From Zygnema cylindricum (taxonomy: Eukaryota; Streptophyta; Zygnematophyceae; Zygnematales; Zygnemataceae), in NCBI GenBank assembly GCA_037447655.1, contig JBBHKE010001632.1, positions 254,699-272,198 of the forward strand: DNA of 17,500 bases. The letters run 5' to 3'. This document shows positions 1 through 9,454 of the stretch, piece by piece (position 1 is the stretch's first letter; each line of letters begins with the position of its first letter). Both the position numbers and the translations under genes were made by a program. The notes under the pieces were generated by a model. The model worked only from the letters and a program-made list of their open reading frames with translations. It was not told the origin of the DNA and did no database searches.

Positions 1-40
1 ATCGCAAAGTTTAACTCGTTTGTAAATTAACTGTACATTT

Positions 41-96
41 AACCACAATGAACTACAATTAACTACAATTAAATACAATTAAAATGCAATTAAATA
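41..96. repeat. Degenerate 10-base tandem repeat
   Basis: About five units of roughly AACTACAATT follow one another (aaccacaatg, aactacaatt twice, aaatacaatt, aaaatgcaatt). The period is close to 10 bases. A related ATTAACATAA-type array occurs near 748-800. Confidence 0.7.
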
Positions 97-747
97 TAAC
101 ATTCTTTATATTCCGTATCCAGTTGTAAGTGACCTTAAAAATTCTTTACGTCTCTGATTTGTAAGTTTGCCTGAAGAAGTTTATAAAGACGTTTTGTTAA
201 GCTTAAGTTTGTAGATTAGAAGCAGCTTATCGAGTTTTTTCTTTGGCATTTGGTTCGGCATTAGGAGTGAATTATCTTTAATTTTTATACTTTATATATT
301 AAATATCTTTTTATACTTTTGAAAAATAAGTAGTTTTTAACCTTTGTCTAAATACTATTTTTGTCTTTTTTATTTCCGTTGTTTCAGGTTTCCAGGAATG
401 GCACCTTTTTTTTTTGTGTTTTTTTTTTGTGTAGTGTTTGGTAAGGACCTTTGGACTTTGTTGCCTTTATTTTTTCTGTTTTTATCATAAATCTGTTTCC
501 AATTTTTGATGAATAAAAAGTTTTCATATTTTTCTATAAATTATATATTTCATATTTTTAATTTCTATTAAGTGAGGATTACGGCTTGGTTTACGGTTTC
601 TTTTTTGAGCTATTCGACGAAGATTAGATGTTTGAATTCGAATTGTTTTGCAGAAATATTTGAAGAAGTCCGTTTGAATGTTTAGTCTCTGCATTTCTTA
701 AAAATTCCAGTGAATGTTGACCTATGCCTTATATTTCTTACAATATA

Positions 748-800
748 AATTAACGTAAAATTAACATAAATTAACATCAATTAACATCAAGTAACACCAA
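748..800. repeat. Degenerate 10-base ATTAACATAA tandem repeat
   Basis: Four to five units of the form ATTAACATAA / ATTAACATCA run head to tail before drifting into GTAACACCAA. The period is 10 bases, as in the array at 41-96, and the units look related. No coding or regulatory role is evident. Confidence 0.65.
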
Positions 801-980
801 TTTACATGTCAATTAAATGTTTGCTCAATTTGAAACGCTATATAGTGTTAACCCATGCCGGATGTTGATATTTGAGTATTTTCTAGGTCTTTATTAAGAT
901 AAAAAAAGAGCAGAAGCAATTTGCCTCTGATTCCCTTCTCCAAGCCCCCACACTTGTTGCAGTCACTGAAGGCTGGAAAA

Positions 981-1018
981 GAAGCTAGAGCCATGGCTAG
1001 AAGCTAGAGCCATGGCTA
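981..1018. repeat. Perfect 19-base tandem duplication
   Basis: The 19-mer gaagctagagccatggcta occurs twice back to back (981-999 and 1000-1018) without a mismatch. Its perfection suggests a recent slippage or duplication event. Confidence 0.9.
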
Positions 1019-1083
1019 CCCAAGCTCTCTAGAGAGTCAAGTGTAGATAAATGGTAGGTTTACTAAAAGGATGTTGACGGACC

Positions 1084-1150
1084 TAGGATTTGATCCTGGT
1101 ACCTGCCGTCCGTCAAACTTCACATAGTAGGTAGCTTTATCCATTTAGCC
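1084..1150 (-). other. tRNA-like element (A-box and B-box pair), possible SINE remnant
   Basis: Read on the minus strand, 1150-1134 gives an A-box-like stretch (ggctaaatggataaagc). 1096-1086 gives ggatcaaatcc, close to the RNA polymerase III B-box consensus GGTTCRANTCC. The boxes start about 54 bases apart, longer than in a compact tRNA but possible for one with a long variable arm. No 7-bp acceptor stem closes around them. A 9-bp inverted repeat (ttgacggac at 1074-1082, gtccgtcaa at 1108-1116) surrounds the B-box instead. I read it as a decayed tRNA-derived sequence, not a working tRNA gene. Confidence 0.3.
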
Positions 1151-1291
1151 TCGAGCTAGTGTTAAGACATATAGGGTTTGGTAAGTATTTAATTAGTTAC
1201 ACGTAGACTAGTTCATTTAACTAGAAATAGATACTTAGATACAGTTTAATACAGTACGGAATACGGTAAGGTGACTGAACAGATATCGCGC

Positions 1292-1315
1292 ATTTGTTTC
1301 GATAGCGAAACAAAT
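1292..1315. repeat. 10-bp perfect inverted repeat (hairpin)
   Basis: atttgtttcg at 1292-1301 and cgaaacaaat at 1306-1315 are perfect reverse complements around a 4-base loop. Further GCGC-rich sequence on both sides could extend the stem imperfectly. Confidence 0.85.
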
Positions 1316-1420
1316 ACCGCGCACCAATTTTCGACGGCTACAATTTAATGTCGGTTTAGATCTGACGGCCGCGATAGATGCCAAGATCGCGGAGTAGGTT
1401 TTTGGCGGTTTGCGATCACC

Positions 1421-1442
1421 GCCACGTCAATTGACACGTGGC
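1421..1442. repeat. Nested palindrome with CACGTG core
   Basis: gccacgt (1421-1427) and acgtggc (1436-1442) are inverted copies. Between and overlapping them, gtcaattgac (1426-1435) is itself a perfect palindrome. The right arm holds CACGTG, the E-box/G-box hexamer bound by bHLH or bZIP factors in many eukaryotes. No gene start is visible next to it, so a regulatory role is unproven. Confidence 0.7.
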
Positions 1443-1806
1443 AATATTACATTGGTTTGCGGTATATCCGGGGATGATATGGCATTTGTCGACATTTTGG
1501 CCATGTCGTACGATGACCGTACAAAAGGTACACCGACACCTGTACCTTTATGTACTTTACAGTCTTGTTATTGGTTCGTACCTCAGTACTAGGGGGCTTA
1601 GAGAGGGGTTTTAGGACTTAGAATATTTTTGGTAGGTAGCTGCCTTGCCTCTCCCAAAGAGCACCTTGTATAAATGGCAAACTTTGGCCAGCCATAACTA
1701 TCAATTCAGTTGACCAATTTCAGTAATTCTTTTTATTGCGGACTCAAGGGAGTCCAGGCTACACAAGGGTGTAGTCGGTCAAAGTTTTTGCCTGCCGGCT
1801 GCATTT

Positions 1807-1898
1807 CTAAGGGAAAATCAAAGTGGGTGAATGTGTCCAAATCTCATATTTTCTAAGGGAAAGTCAAAGTGGGTGAATGTTTCCAAATCTCATATTCT
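1807..1898. repeat. 46-base imperfect tandem duplication
   Basis: Copy 1 (1807-1852) and copy 2 (from 1853) both read CTAAGGGAAA(A/G)TCAAAGTGGG and continue with near identity through ..CCAAATCTCATATT. Only a few substitutions separate them. No ORF uses it. Confidence 0.9.
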
Positions 1899-3380
1899 AA
1901 CTTTGCATTCTGTGGTGAAACTGAGCACACATATTTCACAAGGGTGAACCTGTAATGGGGTTCTGATTTTCAAAGGGTCAATCATTTGGGTTTATATCAA
2001 GTTGGAGTCGGCACTTCCTAGATTAGCTTCTTTTGATCTGCGAATTCTGTGTGGCAATGGAGCCCATAGAATTTCACCGGACACGTACTAAACGAAATTT
2101 TCAGTGTTTATTGGACATCGTAGGGTTCCTAATTGTTTTCGCACATTAAACCTATGGAGTTAGTTGGTTGTTTTTAGCTTCTAAACTCATCTTTCACGGT
2201 GCACGCTCATCCTTTTTTTTTCTTTTTTTTCTCCAATGATCGTGATGGAAAGGTCAAGGTGGGCACCGAGAAAAGCTGATTTAAGGGGTGGACAAAAACA
2301 TTAACTTTAATAGCAATGCACATTTGTAATATAGGCATTTCTTAGAAATTCAAATTTGATTGTGTTTGCTTCTTTTTCTTATTACATCTCAGGCTGACAC
2401 AAAAAGTCTTTTCACCTCTTACACCTATTTTGAGTATTTCTTTCGCACTTTTGTCAGGTTAAAAGTAAAAAGTTCCTACATCAGAATTTTCCAATTAAAA
2501 AATCGAAGTGTGCAAAAAGAGAACAGGAATTGAAGAGACAAAGAAAATAAAAAGACTTAGTAGCAAAAAAATACTTGTTTTTAACAAAACTTAGTATATC
2601 TTCACTATGATAAACTTACATTTTTAATCAATAGGAAATTTCTAAATGTCACAAGTCCAGGTATTGGTTGAAGGAATATGTGTGTGAAGCTTACAACATC
2701 ACATTATTTTATGATTTATAGAAATGAGTTTCGGATCTCACAGTTTACATGTACAACAATTACGCAAAATTTCAGTTACTCCATTACTTGGAGTCTGCAC
2801 AAAAAATAGCGTGGTTTACAGTAATTATCTTTGAGGAAAACTCAAAACCAACAACGTTAAGCCCGTTAAGGGCTAACATAAAATGTTACAGTACAGTTAA
2901 GAAATGTACGGTAAATCTTTACCGTCCAACTTCTCAATCCACTTGAAATCCACACTAAATTTTGTTAATGTATAGTAATACCGTAAATCTCCAGCCCCTC
3001 GAACTGAGATTAAAACGTTTTTATCAAGAAAGCAACGGATAAAGACTTTAAATTATGTGGTTTTACAATCGCGTTTTTGACAATAAAGTCTTTCTTCAGC
3101 GACTGTGAAAGAACATGCTTTTCTGTAAGAAACCAATCGAAGATGAGATTTGTACTCTTAAAGTGAAAACGATTTATTCGTACGCCGTACACCCGTATTT
3201 TCATGCCGAACACTCCTTCTCAGAGTCGACAGGAAGGCTATGGCTTGTTCTTGCATATTGTTTTGTGGAAAAATAGGGAAAGATGGAAAGAAACTACATA
3301 TCTTCCGTATTTTGTCTTGATTCTGGAAAGATAGCGTATGATTTCTGTTCCAATTGTTGTTTTTTTTTTTGTTTTCCATG

Positions 3381-3388
3381 TATATAAT
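3381..3388 (+). promoter_or_regulatory. Possible TATA box of the coiled-coil gene
   Basis: TATATAAT lies 67-74 bases before the chosen ATG at 3455, a plausible spacing for a TATA box and a short 5' leader. It is an isolated motif in AT-rich DNA, so the support is positional only. Confidence 0.35.
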
Positions 3389-3454
3389 ACTTTAGTTCAA
3401 GAATTAGGGTTTTGAGAAAATCGAGGTACGGCAGAGTAAGGATTCAGCGTACGG

Positions 3455-5931
3455 ATGGAGGCGAAAGGTCATTCGTACGGATTTTTTTTAGAAATTGGTG
3501 ACCTAAGATGTAATAAGGGAGGAATGGCGAATGCTTGTGACTGTGAGATTTTGAAACAGAAAGTAAAAGATCTTGAAGACAAATTAGAGAAAGCAAATAA
3601 TTCTTTATTGTATGAAAAAGAAAGGTACGAAGAAGAATTATTGTATCAAAAAAAAAGATATGAAGAAAAAATCAAGGAAAAGGAAGTAAAATACTTGGAG
3701 GTCTTAGGGTTGGTTGAATTCCAGGAAGAGCTTTCTGAAAAAGTTTTAAGTCTTGAAACGGAGATTCGGAAGCTTAGAAGGGAGAAGCAGAAATTTAGAG
3801 AAAAAGAAAAAGCAGGGAGAGAAAAGAAAGGAACTTCTGCATCTCCAAATTATCTGGAGAAAGAGGATAAATCAACTAAAGAAAATTCTGGCGGGAAAGA
3901 AATAAAAAAAGCTTTGTTTGAGGAAGAGAGAGAGCGAGAGAGGGAGGAAGAAAGAAAGGGAGAGGGGGAGGGGGAGGGGGAGGGGGAGGGGGAGGGGGAG
4001 GGGGAGGGGGAGGGGGAGGGGGAGGGGAAGGGGGAGGGGAAGGAGGAGGGAGAGGGAGAGGGAGAGGGGGAGGGGGAGGGGGAGGGGGAGGGGAAGGAGG
4101 AGGGAGAGGGAGAGGGAGAGGGAGAGGGAGAGGGAGAGGGGGAGGGAGAGGGAGAGGAAGAGGGAGAGGGAGAGGGAGAGGGAGGGGGAGAGGGAGAGAG
4201 AAAGGGAGAAGGAGAGGGAGAGAGAGAGGAACAGGGAGACGGAGAGAGGGAGAGAGTGGGAGAGAGAGAGAAAGACGAACATTTTATATCATCAGATGTT
4301 CAAGAAAGTTTTAAAAAAAATTGTCAGTCTCCTTTTTATGGTTTTGCTGATGATAGTAAATGTACAAATGTACCAAATGAAGGGGGGGAGAGAGAGAAAC
4401 TTGATGATGTTGGGAAAATAGAAATAGATGTTTCTCGAATAATTGAAAAGGAAACTGTTATCTTTTGTCCCCATGATGTACAAACGATTTTAGAGCAAGA
4501 TAGGTATAGATTTTTGGGCAGAGTTAAGGATAGGGAGATAGCTGAGGAAGAGAATTGGGTAAATAGAGAGGGAGACGAGGAGGGTACATTTTTTCCACTG
4601 CAAAGAAAAGAAGGCTTGGGGAGGAAGAGGAGGCATATTAGACGGGTTTCGAGTGACGACGAGATGACTGGTGAGAGGAATAAAGGGATAGTGGAAAATT
4701 GTTGTGAAAATTCTGGGAGGGAAAAAAGGAAGAGAAATAGGGAAGAGAGAGAGGAAGAATTTGGTGAAGCTCGTGGGAATGAAGTAGCAGGAAATAGACC
4801 TGATGGGAGGGAAGAGGTAGCGAGAGAGGAGGAGGAATATAAAGAAAGTGAGGAGGGAAGTGAGGATGAAGAAGAGGAAGAGGAGGGAAGCGCGGGAGGA
4901 GGGGAGGGACACGAGGGAAATGAAGTGGAAGAAGAGAGAGAGAAACCTGTTCTTAGACGCTCATTGCGTAATCGTCCTCCTAAAGTGACAAAAAAAATGG
5001 TCGGGAGAGAGGTGGAAGAAAGGACAAAAAAATCTGGAAGAAGGAAACAGGATTTGATTACAGATGACGACGATTTGGAAATAATTGGGAGTCGAAGGAA
5101 AGGATTGGATGGAAACAGAAACGGAGAGAAGGCAAGAATACATGTAGAAATTGATGAAGATAGGGAAGAGAGAGAGGGATGTGAAGGTCAAAAGAATGGT
5201 GTAAAAATTGACGAGAGAGGGATAGGGGTTTCGAAAAAGCGGCGATTGAGAAGACTTAGTGAAATTGCAACTGTTGGTGATGAAAATGAGGAAGAGAGAG
5301 AGAGAAATGACTGTGTGGATGACAGCAAACAGGAGGAGAAGTCGAGAAAGAATACTTCTACTGTTGAAGAAAAGACAAAAAAGAGGAAATTTAATCCTGA
5401 AAAGTTGAAGAAAAGTTTGTCGTGTTCATCTTCGCGTGTTTCGGAATCAGACGGTGAGCAAGTAGAACATAAAAACAGTAAATCTTCTAGAGATTGCAAT
5501 GAAAGTGATGCAGAAAATGAAAATGTTTGTGATTCTTTTACAGAAAATGAAGCAGAAAACGAAAAAGATAAAGTTTATGATCTGATGAAGGATGAGCAGA
5601 GATCAGAAGAAGAAACTGATTGGGGCAGCGTAAAAGATTTCATCGTTGATGAAAGTGAATTAGAAGGAGAAGGAGAAGGAGGCTATCCTGCAATTTCTCC
5701 TCCTTGTTTTGAAAATGAGGATTTGGAAGACGACATCAACGACAATAATGGAAGATTTGAAGGTTTTAGCTGGAGTTTCCTTGCTGATTTTCAAACCTCT
5801 TTAGCTAATAGTGATATTCTCTGTATGAGAGCTTTGATTTGTTTATATCGTCAACAGACCGAAGTTGAGAGAGTTGCGAAAGAAGCAAAGGTTGCGAATG
5901 GAAGGGGATTCGATTCTTCTGAAGCTCGGAG
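3455..5931 (+). CDS. Exon 1 of the coiled-coil/Gly-Glu-repeat gene
   Basis: This exon holds 825 complete codons and two bases of the next. It ends AAGCTCGGAG before GTAAGA, a good donor; without splicing the frame would stop four bases later (TAA at 5933). The frame stays open for almost 2.5 kb although the sequence changes from AT-rich to nearly pure purine. The non-repetitive end ([20 protein letters not shown], then a CLYRQQ motif) argues for real selection on this frame. Confidence 0.85.
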
Positions 5932-7043
5932 GTAAGAGATTATCAGGCTCAGTAATTAGTGTGGACTGTTTTTTTGTAGTTAGTGTGAACTATTCTTTTG
6001 GTGGAAGTTTAAAATTATTAGTGGGGAGTGAATTTTCTGGTCAGTGCTGAAATTTGTGTGGGTTTGAATTTGTTTTGGGGGAACGTTGAAATTAGTGTGG
6101 ATGAATTTACTCTTTTTCTTTAAGGGAAAAGCTGGAAGTATACTTTTATCTTTTTTTGCAGTGGAAAGAGAAATCAGAATGGACCTTATTTTTTGGACTT
6201 AAAAAACAGAAATTTGTATAGAAAACGTATTTTCCATTGTTTTGCCGAATCGTATGTACTAATATGCATTATCCGTGGTTATGAATTGAGAGACAAAAGT
6301 GGTAAAAGAATGGTACTTAGAAAGGAATACCGAGGATCACGAGTCTTAAATGTTACTCTTTTGCAAATCTAATAATCATTTGAGTCTATAGTCCCATACA
6401 GTCAACTATTGTTGCAAAAAAAATTATGTGTTGTTATAGATATGTTTCTCTCTCCCTCTCCCTCTCCCTCTCCCTCGCCCTTGCCCTCGCCCTCTCCCCC
6501 TCTCATCTCCCCCTCCCCCTTCCCTCTCCCTCTCCGCCTCCCAGGTTTCTCTACGAAGTTTCTGTTTGGCCTACTTACCTCCCGTTGTGATGTGACATTC
6601 CTCTGTACTTTTGTGACAGCGTGACATAATGTTTTCCGTATTTTCTTTTGAACTTAGAACGACGTGAAATTTATCTTTTTCTGTACTTTTTGTCCATTGA
6701 GTCACGTCACATTCTCTGTACTTTCCGTACATAGTGTGACATTTCCCGTTTCTCTGTACTTTTCAGATGTGGTTTCAGATGCGACGTTTTTTTTTTTTTT
6801 TTTTACCTGTGACATGACATGACGTGACGTGACAGTATTGTTTTGTTCTGCGAATGTAACAGGGCGTCGGAAATTGCAGAAAAATTGTTGGGAAGGGCAG
6901 ATCTCTCGTGTCCGGTGAAAATAAATCCTTTAAAGTTAAGTAAAGACGAAATTGAACGTTGTCGAAAGATAGCGATGAAACACGCCACACAACTCTTTGC
7001 AATATACCGAGGAAAAGAAGATCCTTACTTTCCCGACAGTTGA
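3455..7043 (+). CDS. Two-exon gene: coiled-coil, Gly-Glu-repeat, charged protein of unknown family (predicted 885 aa)
   Basis: Exon 1 is 3455-5931 and exon 2 is 6863-7043, ending in TGA; spliced length is 2658 bases. The join restores an Arg codon (AG|G) and a continuous sequence [18 protein letters not shown]. Seen in order: a coiled coil at about 31-122 (heptads [15 protein letters not shown]...), a Gly-Glu repeat at about 168-274, a short ordered-looking stretch at about 322-358 ([20 protein letters not shown]), long Glu/Arg/Lys-rich disorder with basic clusters ([23 protein letters not shown]), and a C-terminal domain from about 720 starting [13 protein letters not shown]. Composition and basic clusters suggest a nuclear protein; that is inference. 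A second ATG at 3524 (residue 24) just before the coiled coil could be the real start. I do not recognise the C-terminal family. Confidence 0.8.
3952..4278 (+). repeat. Polypurine GGGGAG/GGGAGA repeat inside the exon
   Basis: About 300 bases are almost only G and A on the sense strand: first GGGGAG hexamers, then GGGAGA hexamers, with AAGGAGGAG interruptions. In frame it encodes alternating Gly and Glu. The other two sense frames are also open (Arg-Gly and Arg-Glu rich), as is the antisense (Leu-Pro/Ser-Leu), because stop codons need a T on the sense strand. Length variation between individuals is very likely. Confidence 0.95.
6446..6540 (+). repeat. CTCCCT polypyrimidine tract in intron
   Basis: Almost uninterrupted C/T of the CTCCCT type occupies the sense strand, with only a few G and A. 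It is the reverse-complement type of the purine repeat in exon 1 of the same gene (GGGAGA), so the two could pair in the pre-mRNA. Confidence 0.9.
6602..6763. repeat. Degenerate TCTGTACTTT / GTGACATT repeat family
   Basis: TCTGTACTTT occurs at 6602, 6680, 6715 and 6753, usually within a few bases of GTGACATT, GTCACATT or GTGACAG. Spacing is irregular (78, 35 and 38 bases), so this is a scrambled repeat rather than a clean tandem array. Confidence 0.7.
6808..6835. repeat. TGACA/TGACG pentamer array
   Basis: Five consecutive pentamers (tgaca, tgaca, tgacg, tgacg, tgaca) sit just after an 18-base T run and 27 bases before the splice acceptor at 6862. The array lies where a branch point would be expected; TGAC also resembles a branch-point core, but that is speculation. 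Confidence 0.75.
6863..7043 (+). CDS. Exon 2 (last exon) of the coiled-coil gene
   Basis: After CGAATGTAACAG the exon encodes the last 60 residues, from the completed Arg codon through [20 protein letters not shown] to ..DPYFPDS and TGA. The mixed composition, with charged and aromatic residues and no repeats, looks like the end of a folded domain. Frame and phase match exon 1 exactly. Confidence 0.8.
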
Positions 7044-7654
7044 AGAGAGGGAGAGAGAGAGGAGAGGAAGCATGTTTTTAAAGAGAGAGGTAAAGGGAGA
7101 GGAAACTTGATTTTTGAAGGAAGGGAAGGAAAGGAAGAAAGATTGGTTACGAGATTGAGTGTAGTGGTGCATTGGAGGTTTTAGATGGTGATGTCGATTA
7201 CTTTTTTTTTTTTTTTAAATGTTGATAGAAAGTGTAAAGTGTATGTAAATTTGAATCAGTTTTGTCAATTTTGTATAAAGTTTTTTTCAATCAAAGGATT
7301 GATCCCAAAAAGAAGAAGAAACTCAATAAGACAAAATCGTTACTCGAGTGGTGACATCCGTAACGTTCCGTTTTTCAATTTGGTAAGTCTTTTAAGTGTG
7401 CATTTTTTATTTATTTATTTATTCATTTTCGTTTAACAATTTCACGTGCAAGTTGTTTTGGTAAGCAAGTTAGATATTCTAAAAGCAACATAAGCATTTC
7501 TATTTTTATTTATTTACTTTATTTAATTTATTAGTAAGTTGCCACTTGCTAGTTTTTGTCGCTCGAAAAGTGGCTCTTCTCATATCAGGAAAATTTGGAA
7601 GTCGGAAAATCTGTTACTTTCCTAAACCATATTAGGGTTCCATGTTGAGAAGGA
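7044..7654. other. 3' flank of the coiled-coil gene
   Basis: The first 100 bases after the stop are purine-rich (GAGAGGGAGAGAG and GGAAGGAAAGG types) and probably form the 3' UTR. The rest is AT-rich with ATTT repeats near 7406-7425 and 7501-7533. I see no clear AATAAA poly(A) signal and no credible coding frame. Confidence 0.6.
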
Positions 7655-7708
7655 TTTTTTTTTCATGTTCTCTTCATAAACAAAAACCCCGGATATATTA
7701 AAATGCAC

Positions 7709-7722
7709 GATGGTAAACCATC
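7709..7722. repeat. Hairpin in the LINE 3' tail
   Basis: GATGGT and ACCATC form a perfect 6-bp stem with a 2-base loop, close to the element's 3' end. Stem-loops in this position are recognised by the reverse transcriptase in several LINE families; here that is inference. Confidence 0.65.
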
Positions 7723-7918
7723 TGAGTCAGGGGGTACAAAAGGGGTGGCATGGCCGAAACTGAAAAACTACCAGCAAGGGAATAAAATAACAGCACAACA
7801 AAAACAAAAAGAAACAGAAAACAACAACCAGGAAAATAAAAGCACCCAAACTCAAAATGAAAAGCACGACAATTGACAAAGCCAGAACTACAACCCCAAC
7901 CCCAACCTAATTAAATAA

Positions 7919-8482
7919 CTACGAAAAGCAACCCCGTAAGTCCCCCCATCCTGGGGGAGCACGTTGAGGGAGTTCCGGAACCTGGCGACGATCTATAGCA
8001 GCAACAGTTGATCGGAGGAGAATAGAAGCTTGCACTCGTTGTAAAGCCACAGATAAGCGTTGACGATAAAAAGAAGTAAGGACCGAAGGAGGAGGGCTCC
8101 CTGGTCCTCGGCGCTCGAAAGCACGTCGAGCGCAAGTACGGAGAAAATCGTCCATGGCAACACCCAGACAACCAAAGATCTCGACCGCCATCGGAATAAA
8201 GTCATCCATAGGGTCCCGGTGGGCATAATCACGCTCCTTCGCCTTAGCGGCATCACGAGCAGCCACCCCAACATGTCGAGCCGCTTGACCAACAACAGTA
8301 GCTGAAGTAGGGTTCCCCAAAACAAAATCACCGAAGATGCGACGGGCACCATCAAGCAAAACAACATTGATCTGACGCTTGGGAATGATATGAGAAACTT
8401 CCCGACGCACAGAAAAGCCCCCCTCTGAAGCGATAGTCGCAACGGCATCACGAATACTCTCGTGATATTTCCCGTCTTTCAA
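7919..8482 (-). pseudogene. C-terminal fragment of a LINE reverse-transcriptase ORF
   Basis: The minus-strand frame encodes about 187 residues ending at TAG (7919). The pattern KYHESIRD..., INVVLLDGARRIFGDFVLGN, then AKERDYAH, FIPMAVEIFGCLGV and RQRLSVALQRVQASIL matches, from memory, the conserved tail after the polymerase domain in many protist and algal LINE proteins (usual form: ...KxxxYaH...f.PfavE.fG..G...). No ATG is present at its beginning; the frame is simply cut off by the 5' truncation. Whether the frame upstream of 8482 is element or flank is unclear. It is intact but lacks any catalytic domain, so it cannot transpose on its own. Confidence 0.75.
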
Positions 8483-8963
8483 AATTAAAAAAGTCTTTCC
8501 ATTTTGTCGTTTATCGTCAACTATCTTTTGTTTTTGGGAGTGTGAACGATTTCTATTTTAGTCATTGATTTGAGATTTGCAAGTAGCTTCAAATTAATGA
8601 AAGATTAAATGTTGAAAAAAAAAAGTTTTTTTTTAACCCTAAAGAAAGTGACAATAGACGGACTAAGCTTGTAGCTCCAACAAAACTTGAAAAAAAAGCT
8701 GATTGTTTCGACATTTGATAAAACTTTCTAGGCACTGCAAAATGTATTTTGTGTGACTTGTGTCTCTCACTGTTTCCGGCTCTGATTTCCTATCTCGCGA
8801 CTAACCACTAAATTGTCGACATCTGGCGCATTGTGGCCTAGGTAACTCCTGTTTACCGTGACGCAGTGTCTTGTGACGTGACTGCTATTCAATCGATATG
8901 CTGAATTTGGTATCGCGTGCAATCTCGCTCTTCAACATCTCGTACGCCGATTTTGGTGACGAT

Positions 8964-9036
8964 TGAAGTCGCACTTTTCAGAAATTTGTAAGTTGATTTA
9001 CCTGACATCGACTGAAGTCGCACATTTTAAGAAATT
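8964..9036. repeat. Direct repeat, 49-base spacing
   Basis: TGAAGTCGCACTTTTCAGAAATT at 8964 returns at 9013 in a slightly changed form. The first 11 bases are identical and the remainder is close. Confidence 0.75.
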
Positions 9037-9454
9037 AATAGTGGCAGAAGATAAGTTAAAGGTTTCATAAAAAATAGTAACAGCGAATATTTCAAATAAT
9101 CTTGCAAAATCGACAACGTCAAGCATGCGTTTAAACCATAGTTGTTCAAAACGCATTTTACGCACGATTCAAACGCCCGCACAATACGTAGAAATCGGAG
9201 AGGTCGGTTTGAAATAATCGTATATATCGTTAATGAATTTGTGTCCGTACAATTCCATACATGTAAAAAAATTGAATTGAACATGTACCGCAGCTTGTAC
9301 GGTTTCCGTTATTTAAATCGATATTATATTATTGGATCATCTACATCAATTGGTTACGGACGACGCTATGGCATGATAGTGTGAGAAATTGCAGGGCCAG
9401 GTACAAATCGCGGTACACACCTCCTTTTTGTCAAGATAATATTATCTGTCTGTC

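Larger units (their letters stand above)
1..3380. other. AT-rich non-coding region with scattered repeats
   Basis: I see no convincing gene here. Open frames are short, mostly lack ATG starts, and read as random peptides. The sequence is strongly A/T-rich with T runs (for example around 401-428 and 2212-2231). A somewhat GC-richer patch lies at about 1260-1600. Small tandem repeats, two hairpins and a tRNA-like element inside it are listed separately. The last few hundred bases before 3455 should hold the promoter of the coiled-coil gene. Confidence 0.7.
5932..6862 (+). other. Intron of the coiled-coil gene
   Basis: The intron runs GTAAGA...AACAG, 931 bases. It holds a C/T-rich tract (6446-6540), a degenerate TCTGTACTTT repeat family (6602-6763), an 18-base T run (6787-6804) and a TGACA/TGACG array just before the acceptor. 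There are no credible coding frames; the Ser-Pro-rich ORF over the C/T tract is a composition artefact. Confidence 0.75.
7655..8482 (-). mobile_element. 5'-truncated LINE (non-LTR retrotransposon) remnant
   Basis: On the minus strand the element reads from about 8482 down to about 7655: the end of a reverse-transcriptase ORF (stop at 7919), about 250 bases of untranslated tail, then a short A run (seen as nine T at 7655-7663 on the plus strand). The tail has a perfect GATGGT..ACCATC hairpin. The upstream portion (endonuclease and polymerase core) is absent, as usual for a copy whose reverse transcription stopped early. I found no clear target-site duplication, so both ends are approximate. 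Confidence 0.7.

Noticed and set aside
3872-4421. Overlapping ORFs on both strands across the Gly-Glu repeat (Arg-Gly/Arg-Glu rich on plus, Ser-Leu-Pro rich on minus)
   Set aside because: A strand made only of G and A cannot contain stop codons, nor can its complement apart from chance interruptions; these frames are by-products of composition and lack non-repetitive flanks.
4490-5499. Minus-strand ORFs of 76-140 codons opposite exon 1
   Set aside because: They are Phe/Ser/Leu-rich mirrors of the Glu/Lys/Arg-rich sense frame, with no independent protein-like features.
6409-6624. Ser-Pro repeat ORF in the intron of the coiled-coil gene
   Set aside because: It arises from the CTCCCT tract; the flanking residues look random and the tract lies between well-supported splice sites.
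7993-8451. Other-frame ORFs over the LINE fragment (152 aa on minus, 81 aa on plus)
   Set aside because: They overlap the recognisable RT C-terminal frame and show no family resemblance themselves.
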